Positions 36,676 through 45,070 of a DNA stretch of 64,000 nucleotides are shown here, piece by piece (the first letter of the stretch is position 1; each line of letters begins with the position of its first letter). Origin of the DNA: Flavobacterium sp. IB48. GTDB taxonomy: Bacteria; Bacteroidota; Bacteroidia; Flavobacteriales; Flavobacteriaceae. The DNA lies in NCBI RefSeq assembly GCF_016405855.1, contig NZ_JAEFCA010000005.1:248001-312000 (forward strand), given 5' to 3'. The position numbers and the translations under genes were made by a program. The notes under the pieces are model-generated. The model was not told the origin of the DNA. It saw only the letters and a list, made by a program, of their open reading frames with translations, and did no database searches.

Positions 36676-36686
36676 ATTCGTAAAAT

Positions 36687-37700
36687 TTATTCTATTTCAA
36701 TTAACGCCTTAATCACATTATTCTTCGGATCAATCAAATTCCCAAAATCAGTAATCATTTCATCAAAACTAGTTCTGTGCGTAATGTATTTCTTTGGATC
36801 GATTTTTCCTTCTTTCAAACATTTCATTACATATTCGAAATCTTCGATTGTGGCATTTCTACTGCTCATTAAAGTCGATTCTCTTTTGTGAAAATCGGGA
36901 TGACTAAAACTTAATTCTCCTTTTTGAAGTCCGACCAAAACAAATCTTCCGCCATGCGAAATATAATTAAAAGCACTGTTCATTACTTTCTGATTTCCTG
37001 TTGCATCAATTACCACATTTGCCATGTCGCCATTTGTCAATTCTGCTAATTTTTGAGCAACATCATCGTTTAACGGATTAATCGTTTCATCTGCATTTAG
37101 TTCCGTTTTACAGAAATTTAATCTGTAATCGTTAATGTCCATTACGATTACTTTTGCTCCGGCAATTTTAGCAAACTGAATCAAACCAATTCCGATTGGT
37201 CCTGCTCCCATTACCAAAACGGTATCAGTTAGTTTTACGGCCGCTCTTCTAACGCCGTGCGCCGCAATTGCCAAAGGTTCAACCAAAGCCAATTCATCAT
37301 AATCTAAACCTTGACCATGCAATAAATATTGTTCCGGAATCGATACATATTCGGCCATTCCACCATCAATATGAACTCCGAAAACTTTAATATTTACACA
37401 GCAATTTGTCAATCCGTTTCTGCAAGCCACACATTTTCCGCAGTTGAAATACGGAATAAAAGTTACTTTATCTCCCGGTTTAAATCCTTCTGCACTTCCC
37501 TTTACATATTCAGCAGCCAATTCGTGACCTAAAATTCTTGGATATTCAAAATACGGTTGAGTTCCGCCAAAAGCATGAATGTCAGTTCCGCAGATTCCGA
37601 TTCTTTTAATTTTTAATAAAACTTCACCCTCTTTTGGTTCTGGAATATTGGTTTCTTTTAATAGAAATTCCTGCGGTTTTTCGCAAACAATATATTTCAT
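36687..37700 (-). CDS. Zinc-dependent alcohol dehydrogenase (MDR family)
   Basis: The 337-residue protein is a medium-chain dehydrogenase. Catalytic zinc ligands are in GICGTDIH and GHELAAE, four structural-zinc cysteines in CGKCVACRNGLTNCC, and a Rossmann motif in GAGPIGIG. Relatives oxidise sugar alcohols, L-threonine or aldonic acids. In this operon it likely performs one of the two oxidation steps from an L-6-deoxy sugar to the 2,4-diketo acid. It is separated by 18 bases from the upstream FAH gene. Confidence 0.85.
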   Translation of the reverse strand: MKYIVCEKPQEFLLKETNIPEPKEGEVLLKIKRIGICGTDIHAFGGTQPYFEYPRILGHELAAEYVKGSAEGFKPGDKVTFIPYFNCGKCVACRNGLTNCCVNIKVFGVHIDGGMAEYVSIPEQYLLHGQGLDYDELALVEPLAIAAHGVRRAAVKLTDTVLVMGAGPIGIGLIQFAKIAGAKVIVMDINDYRLNFCKTELNADETINPLNDDVAQKLAELTNGDMANVVIDATGNQKVMNSAFNYISHGGRFVLVGLQKGELSFSHPDFHKRESTLMSSRNATIEDFEYVMKCLKEGKIDPKKYITHRTSFDEMITDFGNLIDPKNNVIKALIEIE

Positions 37701-37718
37701 TTTATACTTTCTTAAATT

Positions 37719-38573
37719 TTATTTTTGATATGCTACAGCTTTCTGTTTGCTTGTTCCTAAACCTTCAATTCCCAATTCAACAACATCGCCTGCTTTAATG
37801 TAAATCGGATCTGGTTTGATTCCTAAACCAACTCCAGGAGGCGTTCCTGTACTTATAATATCGCCTGGAAGCAAAGTCATAAACTGACTTAAATAATGAA
37901 CCAGATAAGGAATTTTGAAAACTAGATTTAGTGTATTACTGTCTTGGTATTTTTTACCGTTTACCGTCAGCCACATCTTTAAATTGTCCACATCTATGAT
38001 TTCATCTTTTGTAGCCAAAAATGGGCCAAGAGGCGCAAAAGTGTCGCTTCCTTTTCCTTTTGCCCATTGTCCGCCGCGCTCTAGTTGAAACGCTCTTTCG
38101 CTATAATCGTTCAATAAAGCATAGCCAGCAACATAATCTAAAGCTTCTGCTTCTTCAACATAACTTGCTTTTTTGCCAACAACTAAAGCCAATTCTACTT
38201 CCCAGTCTGTTTTTTCGCTATTCTTTGGAATAATCAAATCATCATCTGGACCGCACAAAGAAGTTGTTGATTTGAAAAAAATAATAGGTTCTGTCGGAAT
38301 CGGTGCATTGGTTTCTTTACAATGATCAATATAATTTAAGCCAATGCAGATAATTTTTGAAGGGCGAGCCACAGGAGAACCCAATCGTACAGAAGCATCA
38401 ACTTCTGGTAAAGTTGGGTTGTTTTCTAATGCTTTTTGCAATTTTTCTAATCCGTTTTCTTCAAAGAAACTTTCGTTAAAATCGGTTACAATCGAAGAAA
38501 CATCATATCTCTTTTCTCCAATCAAAACTCCAGGTTTCTCTTTTCCGATTTCTCCAAAACGTATTAATTTCAT
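37719..38573 (-). CDS. Fumarylacetoacetate hydrolase-family 2,4-diketo-3-deoxy acid hydrolase
   Basis: The 284-residue protein has the FAH fold, with metal and active-site blocks DWEVELALVVG, NDYSERAFQ and KGKGSDTFAPLGP and the tail DIISTGTPPGVG. In 6-deoxy-hexose catabolism such enzymes split 2,4-diketo-3-deoxy-L-fuconate (or rhamnonate) into pyruvate and lactate. It is the first gene of the leftward operon and is divergent from the CoA-transferase cluster, with mirrored promoters between. A ureidoglycolate lyase or catechol-pathway role is less likely because the neighbours are sugar enzymes. Confidence 0.85.
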   Translation of the reverse strand: MKLIRFGEIGKEKPGVLIGEKRYDVSSIVTDFNESFFEENGLEKLQKALENNPTLPEVDASVRLGSPVARPSKIICIGLNYIDHCKETNAPIPTEPIIFFKSTTSLCGPDDDLIIPKNSEKTDWEVELALVVGKKASYVEEAEALDYVAGYALLNDYSERAFQLERGGQWAKGKGSDTFAPLGPFLATKDEIIDVDNLKMWLTVNGKKYQDSNTLNLVFKIPYLVHYLSQFMTLLPGDIISTGTPPGVGLGIKPDPIYIKAGDVVELGIEGLGTSKQKAVAYQK

Positions 38574-38971
38574 AATCGTATATTTTTAATTGTTATTTTA
38601 TTTTTTCTGATGAAAAGTCTTCATCAATCGTATAATCATCTTAGAAATTCTACTCCTTATCCATTCGAAATCATGTAAAAAAGTAAATCAAAATTAATAA
38701 ATGTAAAAAACACAATTACAAAAGTACTTTTTAAAAATTAATATCCGAGATATATTTCATTTTCTACCTTTAAAAATGATCAAACTTCAATAAATTATAA
38801 CATTTTTTAAACGGTTTGTAAAAATTATATCACTATTTATCACTTTATGTAAAAAAGATTTCTTAAAAATAAATGATTTCTTGTTCATATCAATCTTATT
38901 CCTACTTTTGTAATTGTATTTTTTACATTTATTAATACAATCGATTACATTGTCAAAAAATCCCATACAAA
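38574..38971. promoter_or_regulatory. Divergent control region with mirror-image promoters
   Basis: A 31-base segment at 38694-38724 recurs as an inverted copy at 38905-38935 with one mismatch. Each copy, read outward, overlaps a TACTTTTG -7 box: minus strand 38726-38719, plus strand 38903-38910. A TTG at 38881-38883, 19 bases before the rightward box, completes that promoter; no clear -33 is seen for the leftward one. Both copies contain TGTAA-N9-TTACA, a plausible GntR-type operator. The word ATGTAAAAAA also occurs near 38674 and 38848. An alternative leftward -7, TAATTTTG, is at 38696-38689. No gene is seen in these 398 bases. Confidence 0.7.
38935..38950 (+). promoter_or_regulatory. Imperfect LacI-type operator upstream of the CoA-transferase operon
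   Basis: ATACAATCGATTACAT shares its right half and centre with the palindrome at the GH28 promoter and differs by two bases on the left. It lies between the rightward -7 box and the ATG at 38972, a natural place for a repressor. Shared control of GH28/PL10 and this operon is inferred. Confidence 0.45.
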
Positions 38972-40120
38972 ATGATAAAATTAAAAGGCATAACATGGAA
39001 TCATACAAGAGGTTTGCTTCCTATGGTTGCTACATCGCAGCGTTTTACAGAATTACATCCTGAAGTTGAAATTTCTTGGGAGAAAAGAAGTTTGCAAGAA
39101 TTTGCCGATGCTTCTATCGAAGACTTAGCCAAAAGGTTTGACTTATTAGTAATCGATCATCCTTGGACAGGTTTTGGAGCGCAAACCAAAGCAATTCTTC
39201 CGTTATCTGATTATTTATCAAACGAATATATTAAAGATCAAGAAAGTAATACTGTTGGAAAATCGTACGGAAGTTATGTTTTTCATAATAAATTATGGGC
39301 GTTGCCAATTGATGCTGCAACTCCGGTTGCTTCTGCCCGCTTGGATATTTTAGAAAAAAACAATTTAGAAGTTCCTAAAACTTATGACGATTTATTGGCT
39401 TTAGCCAAAAAAGGCTTAGTCGCTTTTGCTGGAATTCCGGTAGATGTTTTAATGAGTTTTTATATGTTTTGCTGCAGTTTGGGTGAAGCTCCTTTTCTTT
39501 CTGAAGAAAAAGTGATTTCTGAAACGACAGGAATCAAAGCGCTTCAAATGTTTAGAGAATTGGCGCAGTTGATTGATCCCGCAAACTTTAACCGTAATCC
39601 TATTCAGGTTTACGAAGCAATGGTCAATTCAGACGAAATTGCCTATTGTCCTTTTGCTTATGGTTATTCCAATTATTCTCGCATTGGCTACAGCCAAAAC
39701 CTTTTGCATTTTTATGATTTAGTAAAATTGAATGACAATCCGATGATTTCTTCTTTGGGAGGAACTGGATTGGCTGTTTCTTCATTCAGCGAACATATTG
39801 AAACTGCCATAAAATATGCCGAATTTACATGTTCATCAAAAGTTCAGCAGAATATTTATACTGACAATGGTGGTCAGCCGGGTCATTTGCAAGCTTGGAA
39901 AAGCGAAAGAATTAATGGCGTGACGCACGATTATTTCAAAAATACACTTCCCGCTTTAGAGCGCGCTTTCCTTCGTCCGAGATATTATGGTCACATGTAT
40001 TTCCAAGATCATGCTGGAGATGTGGTTCGTAATTATTTGATGAATGGCGGAGACGAATTAAAAGTGTTAGAAGAAATGAATTCACTTTACGCGGAATCTC
40101 TAAAAATTCAGACCGTATGA
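38972..40120 (+). CDS. Solute-binding-protein-like protein without signal peptide (A)
   Basis: The 382-residue protein resembles family 1 extracellular solute-binding proteins of sugar ABC importers. It has an N-lobe with HPEVEISWEKRSL and DLLVIDHPWTGFG, then a hinge and C-lobe with GGTGLAVSSFSEHIETAIKYAEF and GQPGHLQAW. Yet it starts MIKLKGITWNHTRG at the first beta strand, with no signal peptide or lipobox, and no ABC permease or ATPase gene is nearby. It therefore appears cytoplasmic. Its stop overlaps the start of the first CoA-transferase by four bases (ATGA). A ligand-binding sensor, or a subunit holding the acid or CoA substrate, is conceivable; the function is unknown. Confidence 0.75.
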   Translation: MIKLKGITWNHTRGLLPMVATSQRFTELHPEVEISWEKRSLQEFADASIEDLAKRFDLLVIDHPWTGFGAQTKAILPLSDYLSNEYIKDQESNTVGKSYGSYVFHNKLWALPIDAATPVASARLDILEKNNLEVPKTYDDLLALAKKGLVAFAGIPVDVLMSFYMFCCSLGEAPFLSEEKVISETTGIKALQMFRELAQLIDPANFNRNPIQVYEAMVNSDEIAYCPFAYGYSNYSRIGYSQNLLHFYDLVKLNDNPMISSLGGTGLAVSSFSEHIETAIKYAEFTCSSKVQQNIYTDNGGQPGHLQAWKSERINGVTHDYFKNTLPALERAFLRPRYYGHMYFQDHAGDVVRNYLMNGGDELKVLEEMNSLYAESLKIQTV

Positions 40121-41262
40121 GACCTTTAGAAGGATTAGTTGTTCTGGAATTCTGCCAGTTTTTAGCAGGACCTTCGGCAGGATTAAAACTAGCCGACTTG
40201 GGTGCACGCGTTATCAAAATTGAGCGTCCTATAAAAGGTGAAGCCTGCAGACAATTGAGCATCAAAGATTTATTTGTTGATGATAGCAGTTTGCTTTTTC
40301 ATACGATTAACAGAAATAAAGAATCTTTTGCAGCCGATTTAAAAAATCCTGACGATTTGGTTTTGATTAAAAAACTAATCGAAAAGGCTGATATTATGAC
40401 GCATAATTTCAGACCTGGAGTGATGGAAAAAATCGGTTTAGATTTTGAAAATACCCTTTCTATAAATCCACAAATTATTTACGGAACCATTACAGGTTAC
40501 GGAAATGAAGGACCGTGGGCAAAAAAACCGGGACAAGATTTATTGTTACAATCGCTTTCAGGTTTAAGCTGGTTAAGCGGACGCAAAAGCCAAGGCCCAG
40601 TCCCTTTTGGTTTGGCTGTAGCCGATTTAATGTGCGGAAATCATTTTGTACAAGGAATTTTAGCGGCGCTTCTAAAAAGAGCTAAAACCAAAAAAGGCGT
40701 TTTGGTAGAAGTGAGTTTATTAGAATCTATTTTGGATGTGCAATTTGAAGCGATTACTTCTTTCTTAAATGATGGCGGTCAATTGCCTGAACGTGGCGAT
40801 ATTAAAGGAAGTGCACATGCTTTTTTAAGTGCTCCGTACGGAGTTTACCAAACACAAGACGGCTTTTTGTCCCTTGCTATGGGCGATTTACTTTTTATTG
40901 GAAAAACGCTAGGTTTAGATTTAAGTGCTTTTGCAGATAAACATCTTTGGTTTGAAAAACGCGACGAAATCAGAACGATTTTGAGTGAAAGAATTCAAAC
41001 CCAAACTTCTGATTATTGGATTGAAATCTTGCAGAAAGAAGGCATTTGGTGTGGAAAAGTTTTCAATTACGAAGAACTCGATAATCAGCCTTTTGTAAAT
41101 GAATTGCAGCTGAAACAAACGGTAAAAAATACCGAAGGCGAAACTTTGGTTACCACCAGAAGTCCGATTCAGTTAGATGGTGAAATTTTATTAAGTGAAA
41201 AAGCAGCTCCAAAAGTAGGTCAAGATAATTTAGCGATACATAAAGAGTTTATTCAAAAATAA
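40117..41262 (+). CDS. Family III CoA-transferase (CaiB/BaiF), copy 1
   Basis: The 381-residue protein has the full CaiB/BaiF fold: FCQFLAGPSAGLKLADLGARVIKIE at the start, HNFRPGVMEKIGL, GTITGYG, and the catalytic aspartate Asp170 in VPFGLAVADL, at the position of Asp169 in formyl-CoA transferase. Such enzymes move CoA from a donor thioester to a carboxylic acid. It overlaps protein A by four bases and is about half identical by eye to copy 2 downstream. The acid substrate is unknown; a sugar-derived acid is suggested by the locus. Both family III copies could form the interlocked dimer typical of the family. Confidence 0.88.
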   Translation: MRPLEGLVVLEFCQFLAGPSAGLKLADLGARVIKIERPIKGEACRQLSIKDLFVDDSSLLFHTINRNKESFAADLKNPDDLVLIKKLIEKADIMTHNFRPGVMEKIGLDFENTLSINPQIIYGTITGYGNEGPWAKKPGQDLLLQSLSGLSWLSGRKSQGPVPFGLAVADLMCGNHFVQGILAALLKRAKTKKGVLVEVSLLESILDVQFEAITSFLNDGGQLPERGDIKGSAHAFLSAPYGVYQTQDGFLSLAMGDLLFIGKTLGLDLSAFADKHLWFEKRDEIRTILSERIQTQTSDYWIEILQKEGIWCGKVFNYEELDNQPFVNELQLKQTVKNTEGETLVTTRSPIQLDGEILLSEKAAPKVGQDNLAIHKEFIQK

Positions 41263-41284
41263 GCTAAAATTTATTATTCATCGG

Positions 41285-41390
41285 CTTAGATTAAAATCTG
41301 CCTAATCTGCTTTAATCTAAATAAATCTGCGTGAAAAAATCTATACACAAAAAAGTATTTCACGCAGATTTAAAAAGATTTCAGCAGATC
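41285..41390. repeat. CGCAGATTT-type repeat between the CoA-transferase genes
   Basis: AAATCTGCGTGAAA (41323-41336) and TTTCACGCAGATTT (41358-41371) form an exact inverted pair. Further TAATCTGC words lie on both sides. The element belongs to the same word family as 3750-3962 and 19018-19095. It interrupts an otherwise tightly packed operon, so it probably arrived later. Confidence 0.65.
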
Positions 41391-41461
41391 AAATTAGATT
41401 TTAATTGTTGAATGAAAACGATTAAACAAATAACCGATTAAACGGTTAAACGAATAAAAAA

Positions 41462-42601
41462 ATGAAACCATTAGAAGATTATTTAATTGTAGATTTCAGT
41501 CAGTTTCTTTCGGGTCCGTCGGCGAGTTTGCGCTTGGCAGATTTGGGTGCTCGTGTAATCAAAATTGAAAAACCGGGAACGGGAGATATCTGCCGTACTT
41601 TATATACTTCTGATTTGATTATGAACGGCGAATCGTCTGTTTTTCATACCATCAACAGAAACAAAGAATCTTTTGCAATTGATTTTAAACAGCCAGAGGA
41701 ACTTCAAAAACTAAAAAAATTATTAGCCAAAGCTGATGTTGTCATGCATAATTTCAGACCCGGAGTTATGGAACGCATTGGTTTGAGTTATGACGACGTA
41801 AAAAACATCAATCCAAATGTGATTTATGGATCGATTTCAGGTTTTGGAGAACATCCCAATTTGAAAGATTTACCAGGTCAGGATTTGCTTTTACAATCTC
41901 TAACCGCTTTAACTTGGTTGAGCGGTAATCAAGAAGATGGACCAGTACCAATGGGATTGTCGATTGTAGATATGCTTGCCGGAGCACATTTGGCGCAAGG
42001 AATTTTAGCCGCTTTATACCGAAAAGCAACGCATAATATTGGCGCACAAATTCAAGTCAGTATGTTGGAATCGGCGTTTGATTTTCAATTTGAAACCATT
42101 ACTACTTATTTTAATGACGGCAGCGAATTGCCTGTTCGAACTAAAACCAATAACGCACACGCTTATTTGGGCGCTCCATACGGAATTTACAAAACCAAAA
42201 ACGGTTATCTCGCACTAGCAATGGGATCGATTCCTGTTTTGGCTTCATTACTACAATGTGATGCTTTATTGGCTTTTCCTGAAAATAAATTTACACTTAG
42301 AGACGAAATCAAAAATATACTTGCCGATCATCTGCAAACGCAGGAAACACAGTTTTGGTTGGATATTTTAGAACCTGCAGACATTTGGTGTGCAGGAGTT
42401 TTAAATTATCAACAGTTATTTGCTGAAGACGGATTTAAGGTTTTGAATTTTACCCAGCAAGTCGAAATGCTTGACGGCTATACTTATAAAACAACGCGCT
42501 GTCCGATAAAAATCGACGGCGAATATCTGACTTCTGGAAAAGGTTCGCCAAAACTGGGTCAAGACAACGAGAAAATTATTAAAGAATTTATTGACTGCTG
42601 A
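41462..42601 (+). CDS. Family III CoA-transferase (CaiB/BaiF), copy 2
   Basis: The 379-residue protein is a close paralogue of copy 1, with the same blocks in the same places: FSQFLSGPSASLRLADLGARVIKIE, NFRPGVMERIGL and catalytic Asp170 in VPMGLSIVDM. It differs where copy 1 has GYGNEGPW (here GFGEHPNL), a loop near the CoA site. Two intact catalytic aspartates argue against a dead subunit. Either the two act on different acids or they form a heterodimer. The stop codon shares one base with the start of protein B (TGATG), so translation is coupled. Confidence 0.88.
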   Translation: MKPLEDYLIVDFSQFLSGPSASLRLADLGARVIKIEKPGTGDICRTLYTSDLIMNGESSVFHTINRNKESFAIDFKQPEELQKLKKLLAKADVVMHNFRPGVMERIGLSYDDVKNINPNVIYGSISGFGEHPNLKDLPGQDLLLQSLTALTWLSGNQEDGPVPMGLSIVDMLAGAHLAQGILAALYRKATHNIGAQIQVSMLESAFDFQFETITTYFNDGSELPVRTKTNNAHAYLGAPYGIYKTKNGYLALAMGSIPVLASLLQCDALLAFPENKFTLRDEIKNILADHLQTQETQFWLDILEPADIWCAGVLNYQQLFAEDGFKVLNFTQQVEMLDGYTYKTTRCPIKIDGEYLTSGKGSPKLGQDNEKIIKEFIDC

Positions 42602-43857
42602 TGGAAAAAATTAGAATCGCCGTTCGTAAATTCGATCCTTTCGAAAGTACACTTCGAAAATTATGGGATGCATTTTCACTTCAAAATAATATAAAAATTG
42701 AAGCTGAAATCGTTGCCTTAGAACTTCATGATTTGTATGAAACCACGATTTCAGATAAAGGTTTAAAAGAAGGAAAATGGGACATCGCCCATATTAACAC
42801 CGATTGGATTTATGACGCTGCAAACGAAAATGCGGTTCTTAATTTATTTCCATTAATTGGAGAAAATCCGCCAGAAAATTATCCTTTTGGATGGCATAAA
42901 TCACTTTTGCATTTGCAGAAACTAAGTAACGGCATTTTCGGACTTCCATTTCACGATGGTCCAGAATGTCTGATTTACCGAAAAGATTTATTCGAAAACG
43001 AAACAGAGAAAGAGAATTTTAAAAAACAGTTTGGTTACGAACTTGCTACTCCAAAAACCTGGCAGGAATTCGCAGAAATAGCAACATTTTTTAATCGTCC
43101 CGAACAAAATTTGTACGGTGCTGTTTTTGCCAATTATCCAGACGGACATAATATGGTTTTTGACTTCTGTCTGCAATTATGGACGCGCGGTGGTTCTTTA
43201 TTAAACAATAAAAATCAGATTGACATTCATAACGAAGCAGCAATAAAAGCATTGGATTTTTACAGGAAAATGGTTAATGATGCAACTGCAGTCCATCCAA
43301 AATCTAGAGAATTTGGTTCGGTTGAAGCAGGTTTGGCTTTCGCCGAAGGACAAGCGGCAATGGCTATCAACTGGTTCGGATTTGCTTCTATGGCAGAAGT
43401 GATTGAAGAATCGAAAGTAAAAGGGAAAATTGATATCACTTCCCTCCCATCCGATCCTGGTCATAAAACGGCTTCTTTAAATGTATATTGGTTGTATACT
43501 ATTGGATCTGGAAGCAAACACCAAAAGCTGGCTTACGATTTTTTACGTTTTGCCACTACTCCCGAAAGCGATAAACTATTAACTACTGAAGGCGGTATTG
43601 GATGCAGAAAATCGACTTGGAAAGATGAGGAAATCAATACTTTAATTCCATTTTATCATAAACTAGAAATGCTTCATGAAAACGCATTAACACTACCTCA
43701 AACACCAATTTGGCCAAAAGTAGCCGAACTGATTGACGGCACTGTTTTAAAAGCCATTGAAACAGATATTTCATCAGATATACTTTTAGAGGAAACTCAG
43801 AAAAAAATTAGAGAATTAAGTCAAGGAACAACATTACACAGCTCTGTCAAGAATTAA
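42601..43857 (+). CDS. Solute-binding-protein-like protein without signal peptide (B)
   Basis: The 418-residue protein is a family 1 solute-binding-protein fold. It has YRKDLFENE, ATPKTWQEFAEIATFFNRP and YGAVFANYPDGHN in the first lobe and AFAEGQAAMAINWFGF and ASLNVYWLYTIGSGSKHQKLAYDFLRFA in the second, all hallmarks of sugar-binding ABC components. The N-terminus (MEKIRIAVRKFDPFESTLRKLW) starts directly with the first beta strand, so no export signal is present. It is only distantly related to protein A. It is coupled to CoA-transferase copy 2 by a one-base overlap. No permease or ATPase is present. Function unknown; see protein A. Confidence 0.75.
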   Translation: MEKIRIAVRKFDPFESTLRKLWDAFSLQNNIKIEAEIVALELHDLYETTISDKGLKEGKWDIAHINTDWIYDAANENAVLNLFPLIGENPPENYPFGWHKSLLHLQKLSNGIFGLPFHDGPECLIYRKDLFENETEKENFKKQFGYELATPKTWQEFAEIATFFNRPEQNLYGAVFANYPDGHNMVFDFCLQLWTRGGSLLNNKNQIDIHNEAAIKALDFYRKMVNDATAVHPKSREFGSVEAGLAFAEGQAAMAINWFGFASMAEVIEESKVKGKIDITSLPSDPGHKTASLNVYWLYTIGSGSKHQKLAYDFLRFATTPESDKLLTTEGGIGCRKSTWKDEEINTLIPFYHKLEMLHENALTLPQTPIWPKVAELIDGTVLKAIETDISSDILLEETQKKIRELSQGTTLHSSVKN

Positions 43858-43890
43858 AATTGGCAGGCTTAATTTCAAAATATAGAACAA

Positions 43891-44964
43891 ATGAATATTC
43901 CCTATAAACCTTTACTTCCCCAAACAGAACAGCCCATTGTGATTATTGGAGCGAGCGGTATTGTAAAAGATGCGCATCTTCCTGCATACGAAATGGCTGG
44001 TTTTAAAGTTTTTGGTATTACAAATAGAACGATTTCAAAAGCATACGATTTACAGAAACAATTCAAAATCGATCATGTTTTTGAAAGTGTTGCCGATGCG
44101 GTTAAAAATGCGCCGTCAAACGCTGTTTACGATATTACGGTTTTACCTGATCAGTACATCGAAATTTTAGAACAATTGCCAGACGGAGCTGCAGTTTTGA
44201 TTCAGAAACCAATGGGAAATGATTTGGCTCAGGCTCGTGAAATTGTCGAAGTCTGCGAAAGAAAAAATCTGGTTGCTGCAATCAATTTCCAATTACGTTT
44301 TGCTTCTTTTGTAAGTGCAGCCAGATATTTAATCGATCAGGGAATTATTGGCGAATTATACGATTTAGAATTTAAAGTTACCGTAAATACGCCTTGGGAA
44401 TTGTTTCCTTTAATTAAAGAACATCCAAGATTGGAAATTCTTTTCCATAGCGTGCATTATATTGACTGTATTCGATCTTTTCTGGGAAATCCGAAAAGTG
44501 TATTGGCAAAAACGGCCAAACATCCGCTTAAAAAATTATCATCAAGCCGATCTACGATTATTTTGGATTATGGCGAAGATAAACATGTTGTGATCAATAC
44601 AAATCACGATCATCATTTTGGTCCAAAACACGAAGAAAGCTACATTAAATGGGAAGGAACAAAGGGAGCAGTTAAAGCAAAAATGGGCTTGTTAATGAAC
44701 TATCCTGACGGTCTTCCTGATGTTTTTGAGTATGCATTGCCCAAAAAAGATAATGAAAATGAATACGAATGGACAGAAGTAAAATTGGAAGGTTCGTGGT
44801 TCCCAGAAGCTTTTATTGGTGCAATGTCTAATCTGATGCGTTACAAAGAAGGTTCTGACTCAACATTGTCTGCAAGTGTCCAAGATGTTTTGGGGACGAT
44901 GAAAGTTGTAGAAGCTTGTTATGAAAGTAACAAAAACGGCGGAATTTCTTTTGATGAAGTGTAA
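43891..44964 (+). CDS. Gfo/Idh/MocA-family oxidoreductase in the CoA-transferase operon
   Basis: The 357-residue protein has a Rossmann start (VIIGASGIVKDAHLPAY), the conserved lysine in QKPMG (about residue 108) and a C-terminal domain containing HSVHYIDCIRSFLG and TNHDHHFGPKHEESYIKWEG. The glycine motif GASGIV departs from the usual GxGxxG only at the second glycine. It is cytoplasmic and lies 33 bases after protein B. It probably oxidises or epimerises the sugar or acid that the operon handles. The substrate is unknown. Confidence 0.83.
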   Translation: MNIPYKPLLPQTEQPIVIIGASGIVKDAHLPAYEMAGFKVFGITNRTISKAYDLQKQFKIDHVFESVADAVKNAPSNAVYDITVLPDQYIEILEQLPDGAAVLIQKPMGNDLAQAREIVEVCERKNLVAAINFQLRFASFVSAARYLIDQGIIGELYDLEFKVTVNTPWELFPLIKEHPRLEILFHSVHYIDCIRSFLGNPKSVLAKTAKHPLKKLSSSRSTIILDYGEDKHVVINTNHDHHFGPKHEESYIKWEGTKGAVKAKMGLLMNYPDGLPDVFEYALPKKDNENEYEWTEVKLEGSWFPEAFIGAMSNLMRYKEGSDSTLSASVQDVLGTMKVVEACYESNKNGGISFDEV

Positions 44965-45070
44965 TTAAAACACTATATTTCAAAACCAAAAAACAAAATT
45001 TAAGTCCTCTTCAAAACAAACCTGATTTTGAAATCTATTTGAAAGAGCTGGCGAATAAAAAGAATAAATT

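Noticed and set aside
3750..41390. CRISPR-like array, considered because of repeated CGCAGATTT and TTTCAGG words
   Set aside because: The spacing is irregular, repeats are inverted rather than direct, no spacer-sized unique inserts exist and no cas gene is present.
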